Below, piece by piece: positions 1-5,181 of a stretch of DNA of 5,181 nt. The translations under genes and the position numbers were made by a program. Positions within the stretch are counted from its first letter, which is position 1. Every line of letters begins with the position of its first letter. This DNA is from Lysobacterales bacterium (GTDB lineage: Bacteria; Pseudomonadota; Gammaproteobacteria; Xanthomonadales; SZUA-36), in the NCBI GenBank assembly GCA_026196445.1, contig JAPHTE010000108.1, forward strand, positions 1 through 5,181. Reading direction: 5' to 3'. The notes beneath the pieces were generated by a model. It made no database searches, was not told where the DNA came from, and was given only the letters and a program-made list of their open reading frames with translations.

Positions 1-306
1 CGCAACCTGCAACCATTGCTGGATTTTCTTTCGCAGCGAAAAAACGTCCGGCTGATCGGCAAGAACGTGACCAGTAAACGCGCACCCACGGTTTCATTCA
101 CGGTGGACGGACGCGATCCGGGTGCTATCGCGCGGGCCCTGGCGCAACGCAATATCGGTATCGGTAACGGACATTGTTACGCCTACCGGTTGATCGACGC
201 GCTGGGTATTCCAGTCGAACGAGGCGTGGTGAGAACTTCTTTCGTACATTACACCCGCAGCGAGGAGATCCAGCGCCTGTGTGATGCACTGGACGAGGTC
301 CTCTGA
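1..306 (+). CDS. Class V aminotransferase / cysteine-desulfurase-like protein, C-terminal fragment (5' end outside the window)
   Basis: The reading frame is open from the first base and ends at TGA 304-306, giving about 101 C-terminal residues. They resemble the small C-terminal domain of fold-type I PLP enzymes of the class V aminotransferase family, in particular the SufS-like 'cysteine desulfurase-like' group. The segment GVVRTSFVHY matches the position of the SufS/NifS segment whose arginine binds the substrate carboxylate, and it is followed by a short acidic helix ending in ALDEVL. GHCYAYRL upstream of it also fits that group. The PLP lysine, the rest of the active site and the start codon lie upstream of the window, so the reaction cannot be assigned: desulfurase, lyase and aminotransferase are all possible. 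The gene is separated from the next by 164 bases and shows no obvious functional link to the OFOR operon. Confidence 0.8.
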   Translation, partial: RNLQPLLDFLSQRKNVRLIGKNVTSKRAPTVSFTVDGRDPGAIARALAQRNIGIGNGHCYAYRLIDALGIPVERGVVRTSFVHYTRSEEIQRLCDALDEVL

Positions 307-323
307 GAAAGACGGTTACCGCG

Positions 324-350
324 CCGAAATGGCCGGGTTCGGTTTATTTC
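324..350 (+). terminator. Weak candidate terminator after the upstream gene
   Basis: CCGAA (324-328) pairs with TTCGG (338-342) around a 9-base loop and is followed by TTTATTTC. It lies 17 bases after the upstream stop codon, where a rho-independent terminator would be expected. The 5-bp stem is short, the loop is large and the T tract is interrupted, so it may be inefficient or a chance pairing. Confidence 0.25.
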
Positions 351-404
351 TGCGGCTTTGTTACCTAAGCTTAATCGAGTGGGTGTTGAATAAAACGCGG
401 ATGA

Positions 405-418
405 TTTGCATTAGCAAA
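405..418. promoter_or_regulatory. Short inverted repeat TTTGC-N4-GCAAA, possible operator
   Basis: A perfect 5-bp inverted repeat with a 4-base ATTA spacer lies 53 bases upstream of the flavoprotein start. The 5-4-5 geometry is the same as FNR/CRP-family sites, but the half-sites do not match the FNR consensus TTGAT. A dyad this short can easily occur by chance in a gap of this size, so this is only a candidate regulator site. Confidence 0.15.
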
Positions 419-460
419 AAAGGTATCCTTGCGCATCGCCCGAACAGGATAGTCGGGAAC

Positions 461-473
461 GTGGAGATCAATG
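461..473 (+). promoter_or_regulatory. Ribosome binding site and start of the flavoprotein gene
   Basis: GTGGAG (461-466) lies 4 bases before ATG 471-473, slightly closer than ideal. It supports this ATG as the start. The encoded N-terminus then runs directly into the conserved Cys-rich domain that begins near residue 15, which fits the family. No better in-frame start lies nearby upstream. Confidence 0.55.
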
Positions 474-2270
474 ACATTGGGAACAAAACCCACCAATACC
501 AGTAACCCGGATTATTTCCACCAGGTCGTCGATTGCCAATGGGCTTGCCCGGCCCATACCGATGTGCCCGAATATATCCGCCAGATTGCCAAGGGCAGGT
601 TTACCGATGCGTACATGTTGAACCGGGAAAGCAACGTTTTTCCCGGCATCCTGGGACGAGTCTGTGACCGGCCCTGTGAACCGGCTTGCCGGCGTGGACG
701 CACGAATGAAGAACCGGTCGCGATCTGCCGTCTGAAACGCGTCGCGGCAGACCATCGCGATGAAATTGCGGACCTCTTACCCAAAATTCCGGTAAAGAAA
801 AACGGCAAGAAAATCGCGCTCGTCGGGGCGGGCCCTGCATCACTGACGGTGGCTAACGACCTGATGCCACTCGGGTATGAGTGCACCATTTTCGAAGCGC
901 TGTCTGAGCCGGGTGGCCTGATGCGCAGCAATATTCCCGCTTTCCGCTTACCGGAAAAAGTTCTCGATGAAGAAATCGCCTATATCACCGATATGGGTGT
1001 CGACCTGCGCTTGAATCACCCGGTTGAGAGCATGCATGACCTGCTGGAGGAGGGATATGACGCAGTATTTGTCGGCAGCGGTGCGCCCAAAGGCAAGGAA
1101 CTGGATCTTCCCGGCCGCATCGAGGGTGACGCCAACATTCATATCGGTATCGCCTGGTTGGAATCGGTGGCGTTTGAACATTGTCACAGCATCGGGAAAA
1201 GGGTACTGATCATCGGGGTTGGCAATACCGCCATGGATTGCTGTCGAACTTCTCTGCGCCTGGGTGCCGATGACGTCAAGGTCATGGCGCGTAAACCACG
1301 CGAATTCTTCAAGGCTTCCGACTGGGAACTGGAAGATGCCGAGGAAGAAAACGTCGAGATCGTGGTTAACCACGCGCCACGTGAATTCGTGATAGAAAAC
1401 GGCCGCCTGACAGGTATGAAATTCCACCAGGTCGAATACGATATCGAGCACGGCCGCATCGTCAACCAGTTGACGACTGGTGAAATATTCATCCCCTGTG
1501 ATGACGTGATCCTGGCTATTGGGCAGGACAATGCCTTTCCGTGGATAGAACGTGACCTGGGTCTGGAATTCGATAAATGGGACGTGCCGGTGATCGATAA
1601 AACCACGTATGAATCGACCCTGCCCGGGGTGTTTTTCGGTGGTGATGCCGCGTTCGGACCAAAGAATATCATCTGGGCAGTCGAGCACGGGCACCAGGCG
1701 GCCATTTCGATCCACCGCCACTGTCAGGGAGACGACACCAAGCAACGTTTGCCGGTAATGATGAACCTGGGCAGCCGCAAAATGGGCATGCACGAATGGA
1801 GTTATTCCAACGATTTTGACCCAGCGGCACGACGCAAGATGGAACACGTATCGCTCAGCGACCGGTTCAAGAACCTCGACACCGAGGTCGAACTCGGCTT
1901 CACTGCTGAGCAGGCGCAGCAGGAAGTTGAGCGTTGCCTGAACTGTGACATTCAAACGGTATTCACGGATTCAGAGTGTATCGAGTGCGACGCCTGTATC
2001 GACATTTGCCCGACACAATGCCTGACCATCACCGACAACGTGGACATGCCGGATTTACTCCAGGCCCTCAAGGCGCCACGTATGAAAAGCGACCAGGGCC
2101 TGTTCGTATCCGGCGAACTGATACAGACCAAGCGCATCATGGTCAAGGATGAAAACCTCTGTTTACACTGTGGCCTGTGCGCCGAACGTTGTCCAACGGC
2201 AGCCTGGGACATGCAAAAATCAAGCCTCAAATTTCCCCGTGCCATCGATCATGAAAGGGTGCAGAAATGA
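471..2270 (+). CDS. GltD-type FAD/NAD(P)H oxidoreductase with C-terminal 2x[4Fe-4S] ferredoxin domain, electron-transfer subunit of the OFOR
   Basis: The 599-aa protein belongs to the glutamate-synthase-beta / dihydropyrimidine-dehydrogenase N-terminal family of flavoproteins. Residues 15-95 form the Fer4_20-like iron-sulfur domain, with C22, C26, C65, C69, C73 and C86. GAGPAS (119-124) starts the FAD Rossmann fold, with E142 at the expected ribose-binding position and GG at 148-149. GVGNTAMD (249-256) starts the NAD(P)H fold. The basic segment at R274/K275 suggests NADPH, though this is not certain. PGVFFGGD (385-392) is the second FAD motif. RCLNC (C489, C492) precedes a bacterial-type ferredoxin domain with C503/C506/C509/C513 and C564/C567/C570/C574, enough for two [4Fe-4S] clusters. 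No signal peptide or membrane segment is seen, so it is cytoplasmic. Its stop overlaps the korA start by four bases. I infer that it passes electrons between KorAB and NAD(P)H. Related flavoproteins are, as I recall, often encoded beside korAB-type genes in Proteobacteria. GltD of glutamate synthase is excluded by the ferredoxin tail and the lack of gltB. Confidence 0.85.
   Translation: MTLGTKPTNTSNPDYFHQVVDCQWACPAHTDVPEYIRQIAKGRFTDAYMLNRESNVFPGILGRVCDRPCEPACRRGRTNEEPVAICRLKRVAADHRDEIADLLPKIPVKKNGKKIALVGAGPASLTVANDLMPLGYECTIFEALSEPGGLMRSNIPAFRLPEKVLDEEIAYITDMGVDLRLNHPVESMHDLLEEGYDAVFVGSGAPKGKELDLPGRIEGDANIHIGIAWLESVAFEHCHSIGKRVLIIGVGNTAMDCCRTSLRLGADDVKVMARKPREFFKASDWELEDAEEENVEIVVNHAPREFVIENGRLTGMKFHQVEYDIEHGRIVNQLTTGEIFIPCDDVILAIGQDNAFPWIERDLGLEFDKWDVPVIDKTTYESTLPGVFFGGDAAFGPKNIIWAVEHGHQAAISIHRHCQGDDTKQRLPVMMNLGSRKMGMHEWSYSNDFDPAARRKMEHVSLSDRFKNLDTEVELGFTAEQAQQEVERCLNCDIQTVFTDSECIECDACIDICPTQCLTITDNVDMPDLLQALKAPRMKSDQGLFVSGELIQTKRIMVKDENLCLHCGLCAERCPTAAWDMQKSSLKFPRAIDHERVQK
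2254..2270 (+). promoter_or_regulatory. Shine-Dalgarno and ATGA stop/start overlap, flavoprotein to korA
   Basis: AAAGGG (2254-2259), inside the last codons of the flavoprotein gene, lies 7 bases before ATG 2267. That ATG shares four bases with the preceding TGA (2268-2270). This arrangement fixes the korA start and is typical of translational coupling between subunits made in fixed proportion. Confidence 0.75.
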
Positions 2271-4078
2271 CACAGGATCGGGTCAATGATTTTGTCATCA
2301 AGATCGGCACTGTCAATGGTACCGGTTCAGCCAGCGCGAACAACCTGTTGTTAAAAGCCCTGTTTCGCATGGGTATACCGGTCACCGGCAAAAACCTGTT
2401 CCCGTCGAATATCCAGGGCTTGCCTACCTGGTACGGTATCCGCGCCAACCGGGATGGTTACATGTCCCGTTCCCTGCGGGTGGATATCCTGGTGGCGCTC
2501 AATAACCAGACCTATCAACGGGACATGGAAAATCTCTGTCCCGGTGGTTTCCTGGTCTACGACTCGACCTGGCCACGCGGAGACCAGTTAAATCGCGACG
2601 ACATCACGGTGCTCGGTGTGCCGCTGGCCAAGATGTGCAACGAAAACTTCAGTGATGCCCGAATTCGCATCCTGATGAAAAATATTGCTTACGTGGGTGT
2701 ACTGTCTGCCCTGATGAATATTGACACCCAGGTGTTGCAGAACCTGATTGAAGAAACCTTTGCCAGCAAACCCAAGCTGATCGAAAGCAACCTGAAGGCA
2801 ATCAACCTGGGTTATGACTATGCCATGGAAAATTTTACCTGCCCATTGCCGGTACGGGCCGAGACCATGGGAGATAACAGCAAACACGTCATGATCGATG
2901 GTAATTCAGCGGCGGCCCTGGGTTGTCTGTACGCCGGCGCCACGGTCGGTGCCTGGTACCCGATCACACCGTCGACTTCGATGATGGACGCGTTCAAGAA
3001 ATATTGTAAAACCTACCGTGTTGACCAGGAGACGGGCAAAAAGAACTACTGCATCATACAGGCCGAAGACGAACTGGCGGCCGCGGGCATGGTGGTCGGC
3101 GCCAACTGGGTCGGTGCGCGCGGCTTTACGCCGACATCCGGTCCGGGGATTTCATTGATGTCCGAATTTATCGGTTTTGCCTATTACGCGGAAATTCCGG
3201 CCGTGTTTTTCAACGTGCAGCGGGTCGGTCCGTCCACCGGTATGCCGACCCGTACCCAGCAGTGTGACATCATGGCTTGCGCCTATGCTTCCCACGGCGA
3301 CACCCAACACCCCCTGTTGCTGCCAGCCAACCCACACGAATGTTTCGAGATGGCGGTCAAGGCATTCGACCTGGCCGAACACCTGCAAACACCCGTGTTC
3401 GTATTATCCGACCTCGATATCGGTATGAACGATTGGATGATCCCTGAACTCGAATGGGACGACGACTACCGGCCCAACAGGGGCAAGGTCCTGGGTTATG
3501 AGGAGGTCGAGGAACTGGAGAGGTTCTGCCGTTACCTCGATAGCGACGGCGACGGCATCGCACCCCGCACACTGCCTGGTGTCAGTCCCAAGGCGGCGTA
3601 TTTCGTACGTGGCTCGGGGCACAATAAATACGCCCTGTACACGGAAAACTCCGACGAATACCAGGAAATCGTCGACCGCCTGCTGGTCAAGTGGAAGACC
3701 GCCAGAAAGCTGGTTCCCGCGCCGGTTTTCAAACCGGCGGACCGGGAAACCCGCATTGGCATCATTGCCTATGGCAGTTCGGATGGTGCAGTACTGGAAG
3801 CCCTTGATGGCCTGGCAACCATGGGAACACACATCAATTACATGCGTGTACGTGCGTTTCCGTTCGACGAGGAGGTGACCAGGTTTGTGAAAGACCACGA
3901 AACCATTTTCGTGGTCGAACAGAACCGCGACGCACAGCTACGCTCACTGCTGATCCTCGAGACCAATACCGATGCGCGGAAACTGGTGCCAGTGCTGTAT
4001 TACAACGGCATGCCGATTCCCGCACAATGCGTGATCGAAGGCGTGTGTGAGCACTTGCAGGTGGAGGTGGCGGTATGA
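2267..4078 (+). CDS. korA: 2-oxoacid:ferredoxin oxidoreductase, fused gamma-alpha subunit (KorA type)
   Basis: The 603-aa protein has the gamma-alpha fused layout of two-subunit OFORs. Residues 8-185 form the gamma domain, with a diverged glycine loop at 13-20 (GTVNGTGS). Residues 212-440 form PFOR domain I: YPITPST (231-237), E269 at the position of the TPP-activating glutamate of pyruvate:ferredoxin oxidoreductase (PFOR), TSGPGISLMSE (290-300) and GPSTGMPTRTQQ (321-332). In characterised archaeal OFORs the threonine of YPITP and the arginine of PTRT, here T234 and R329, contact the 2-oxoacid. A DxDxDG loop occurs at 425-430. Residues 494-603 form domain II, ending in VVEQNRDAQL (549-558). 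With KorB it should catalyse CoA-dependent oxidative decarboxylation of a 2-oxoacid using ferredoxin, or the reverse carboxylation. Length and motifs are complete and no lesion is seen. Pyruvate, 2-oxoglutarate or another 2-oxoacid could be the substrate, so 'kor' is used here as a family name. The protein is cytoplasmic and its stop overlaps korB. Confidence 0.9.
   Translation: MTQDRVNDFVIKIGTVNGTGSASANNLLLKALFRMGIPVTGKNLFPSNIQGLPTWYGIRANRDGYMSRSLRVDILVALNNQTYQRDMENLCPGGFLVYDSTWPRGDQLNRDDITVLGVPLAKMCNENFSDARIRILMKNIAYVGVLSALMNIDTQVLQNLIEETFASKPKLIESNLKAINLGYDYAMENFTCPLPVRAETMGDNSKHVMIDGNSAAALGCLYAGATVGAWYPITPSTSMMDAFKKYCKTYRVDQETGKKNYCIIQAEDELAAAGMVVGANWVGARGFTPTSGPGISLMSEFIGFAYYAEIPAVFFNVQRVGPSTGMPTRTQQCDIMACAYASHGDTQHPLLLPANPHECFEMAVKAFDLAEHLQTPVFVLSDLDIGMNDWMIPELEWDDDYRPNRGKVLGYEEVEELERFCRYLDSDGDGIAPRTLPGVSPKAAYFVRGSGHNKYALYTENSDEYQEIVDRLLVKWKTARKLVPAPVFKPADRETRIGIIAYGSSDGAVLEALDGLATMGTHINYMRVRAFPFDEEVTRFVKDHETIFVVEQNRDAQLRSLLILETNTDARKLVPVLYYNGMPIPAQCVIEGVCEHLQVEVAV
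4063..4078 (+). promoter_or_regulatory. Shine-Dalgarno and ATGA stop/start overlap, korA to korB
   Basis: GGAGG (4063-4067) lies 7 bases before ATG 4075, inside the last korA codons, and ATG overlaps the korA TGA (4076-4078). The strong, well-spaced site decides the korB start and implies coupled synthesis of the alpha and beta subunits. Confidence 0.8.
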
Positions 4079-5130
4079 GTTTTATCAAGAAACCAAGGAT
4101 AGATCTGCCCGGCCAGCGGCGTAACGATATCGGCTTGCTGGAACGCGATTACGAAGGCCCGATGTCGACCTTGTGTGCGGGATGCGGGCATGATTCCATC
4201 ACCGCGGCCATCGTGCGGGCGTTCTGGGAATTGTCGATCCCCCCGGAAAAGGTGATCAAGTTATCCGGTATCGGCTGTTCGTCTAAAACCCCTGCATACC
4301 TGCTCTCGGGTTCACACGGTTTCAACTCGGTTCATGGACGTATGCCCTCGGTGGCCACCGGTGCACAGGCCGGCAACCGTGACTTGGTGTGTATCGGCAT
4401 ATCGGGGGACGGTGATTCCCTGTCGATCGGTTTCGGCCAGTTCGGGCACGCCGTCAGGCGCAACCTGAACATGTTATACCTGATTGAAAATAATGGAGTT
4501 TATGGCCTGACCAAGGGCCAGTTTTCGGCTGCGGCCGACAAGGGCAGTACAGCCAAGCGCGGTGATATCAACCAGTGGAAAAACATCGACCCGGTCTCCA
4601 CGGCAATTTCCATGGGCAGCAGCTTCGTGGCCAGGGGTTTTTCCGGTGACCGTGAGCAACTGGTTACGCTTATCAAGGCGGGTATCATGCACCCCGGTTG
4701 CGCCATCCTGGACGTGGTCTCACCCTGTGTCACATTCAACAACCACCCGGGTTCAACCAAGAGTTATACCTATACCCGCGATCATTATCACCCGGTTTCA
4801 CAGGCAGATTTTGTACCACCGGCCACTGAAATCCGGGCCAGCTATGCAGAAGGCGAAAGCATTGTCGTTGAAATGCATGATGGGTCATCACTGCATTTAA
4901 AAAAAACCGACAGCGGTTATGATTCCACCAACCGCAGCAGTGTAATGCGCTTTTTGGAACAGCAGCGCGCGCGTGGGGAAGTGGTCACAGGGCTTTTGTA
5001 CATTAACCCTGAACTACCCGAGATGCACAACATCTACCGTACATCTGATACACCGATGAAGGACCTGGCGTTTGAAACACTGAATCCAGGCAGCGAGGTG
5101 TTGGCCGAGTTGCAGGCCAAAATGCGTTAA
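4075..5130 (+). CDS. korB: 2-oxoacid:ferredoxin oxidoreductase, beta subunit with TPP and [4Fe-4S] sites (KorB type)
   Basis: The 351-aa subunit carries the thiamine diphosphate and the single [4Fe-4S] cluster of the enzyme. Cluster ligands are C34 and C37 (CAGCGH), C68 (GIGCSSK) and C218 (SPCVTFN). Their spacing of 3, 31 and 150 residues closely matches the archaeal two-subunit OFOR beta chain. GDGD (111-114) followed by N139-N140-G is the TPP/Mg motif, and VYGLTKGQ (142-149) is the usual loop after it. K71, three residues after C68, sits where a lysine affecting substrate binding is known in Sulfolobus OFORs. From about residue 226 a C-terminal domain of the PFO_beta_C type follows, including VVTGLLYINPELP (304-316). 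At 351 aa the protein is longer than the roughly 300-residue archaeal beta chains, but this tail is familiar in bacterial relatives. It works as a heterodimer or higher oligomer with KorA in the cytoplasm. It is the last gene of the operon in this window, and no clear terminator follows it. Confidence 0.9.
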   Translation: MSFIKKPRIDLPGQRRNDIGLLERDYEGPMSTLCAGCGHDSITAAIVRAFWELSIPPEKVIKLSGIGCSSKTPAYLLSGSHGFNSVHGRMPSVATGAQAGNRDLVCIGISGDGDSLSIGFGQFGHAVRRNLNMLYLIENNGVYGLTKGQFSAAADKGSTAKRGDINQWKNIDPVSTAISMGSSFVARGFSGDREQLVTLIKAGIMHPGCAILDVVSPCVTFNNHPGSTKSYTYTRDHYHPVSQADFVPPATEIRASYAEGESIVVEMHDGSSLHLKKTDSGYDSTNRSSVMRFLEQQRARGEVVTGLLYINPELPEMHNIYRTSDTPMKDLAFETLNPGSEVLAELQAKMR

Positions 5131-5151
5131 ATACGCCCAGAGGCGAGCGGT

Positions 5152-5181
5152 TTACCTGGTCTGTTCCAGTATTTTCTGACA
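5152..5181 (-). CDS. Possible last codons of a convergent gene (tentative)
   Basis: On the reverse strand, the frame running into the window from its right edge is open for nine codons (reading CQKILEQTR) and ends at TAA (complement of 5152-5154), 21 bases from the korB stop. A convergent gene end would be natural here, but nine codons cannot be told from chance and two of them (ATA, AGG) are generally rare. A weak CTGG/CCAG hairpin (5156-5169) followed by TATTTTC overlaps the same bases and could instead be part of a terminator for the operon. Confidence 0.2.
   Translation of the reverse strand, partial: CQKILEQTR

Larger units (their letters stand above)
307..470. other. Intergenic region upstream of the OFOR operon
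   Basis: This 164-base gap should hold the operon promoter, but no strong sigma-70 pair stands out. The best fragments are TTGAAT at 386-391, with only a poor -10 (CATTAG) 17 bases on, and TATCCT at 424-429, with a poor -35 (ATGATT) 17 bases upstream. No sigma-54 GG-N10-GC element was found near the TTTGC motif. The region also contains a hairpin at 324-342, a TAAGCTTA palindrome at 366-373, a TTTGC/GCAAA dyad at 405-418 and a small AAGG-TAT-CCTT hairpin at 420-430. I see no convincing gene in it. Confidence 0.6.

Noticed and set aside
281..505. 74-codon forward frame spanning the gap between the upstream gene and the flavoprotein
   Set aside because: It overlaps the end of one real gene and the start of another in a different frame, has no evident ribosome binding site, and its product is not recognisable.
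948..1955. 335-codon open frame on the reverse strand, antisense to the flavoprotein gene
   Set aside because: It lies entirely within a gene with clear cofactor motifs, its translation shows no recognisable domain, and long antisense frames are common opposite GC-rich coding sequence.
471..2270. Annotation of the flavoprotein as GltD, the small subunit of glutamate synthase
   Set aside because: The flavoprotein core is of that type, but there is no gltB neighbour, the first N-terminal CxxC is missing and an 8Fe ferredoxin domain is fused at the C-terminus, so an OFOR-associated role fits better.
3404..3898. 164-codon reverse frame inside korA
   Set aside because: It is opposite the conserved KorA coding sequence and shows no domain or start signal of its own.
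4562..4900. 112-codon forward frame inside korB
   Set aside because: It is an out-of-frame shadow of korB, with low-complexity serine/proline-rich translation and no support.
1..5181. CRISPR array, tRNA/rRNA gene, insertion sequence or phage attachment site
   Set aside because: No direct repeats, terminal inverted repeats, cloverleaf-like segment or transposase-like frame was seen; the window is almost fully occupied by the four coding regions.

Overview
This window carries a compact three-gene operon on the + strand, preceded by the 3' end of an unrelated upstream gene. The operon appears to encode a complete 2-oxoacid:ferredoxin oxidoreductase (OFOR) together with its own electron-transfer flavoprotein. 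Base composition is moderately GC-rich by eye. The operon resembles those of Proteobacteria, and I suspect a gammaproteobacterium, but nothing in the window fixes the taxon.

Layout: 1-306 is the C-terminal part of a class V aminotransferase / cysteine-desulfurase-like protein. 307-470 is an intergenic gap with a weak terminator-like hairpin and a short dyad, but no convincing promoter. 471-2270 encodes a 599-aa GltD-type FAD/NAD(P)H oxidoreductase with a C-terminal two-cluster ferredoxin domain. 2267-4078 encodes a 603-aa gamma-alpha fused OFOR alpha subunit (KorA type). 4075-5130 encodes a 351-aa OFOR beta subunit (KorB type) with the thiamine diphosphate (TPP) site and one [4Fe-4S] cluster. 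Both internal junctions are 4-base ATGA stop/start overlaps, each with a good Shine-Dalgarno sequence inside the preceding gene, so the three proteins are probably translationally coupled. 5131-5181 is short flank that may hold the last codons of a convergent gene.

How the genes fit together (inference from family knowledge): KorAB cleaves a 2-oxoacid oxidatively on TPP, with CoA as acyl acceptor. Electrons leave through the KorB cluster, probably to the ferredoxin-like domain at the C-terminus of the flavoprotein, and then via FAD to NAD(P). The reverse direction is also possible: NADPH-derived electrons could support ferredoxin reduction or reductive carboxylation. The substrate could be 2-oxoglutarate, pyruvate or another 2-oxoacid, and the sequence alone does not decide. 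Every catalytic and cluster-binding motif I could check in KorA and KorB is intact.

I do not see a wholly new system. The most interesting point is in the flavoprotein. Its N-terminal iron-sulfur domain lacks the usual first CxxC, while a matching RCLxC motif sits next to the C-terminal ferredoxin domain. This suggests cluster ligands split across the two ends of the chain.
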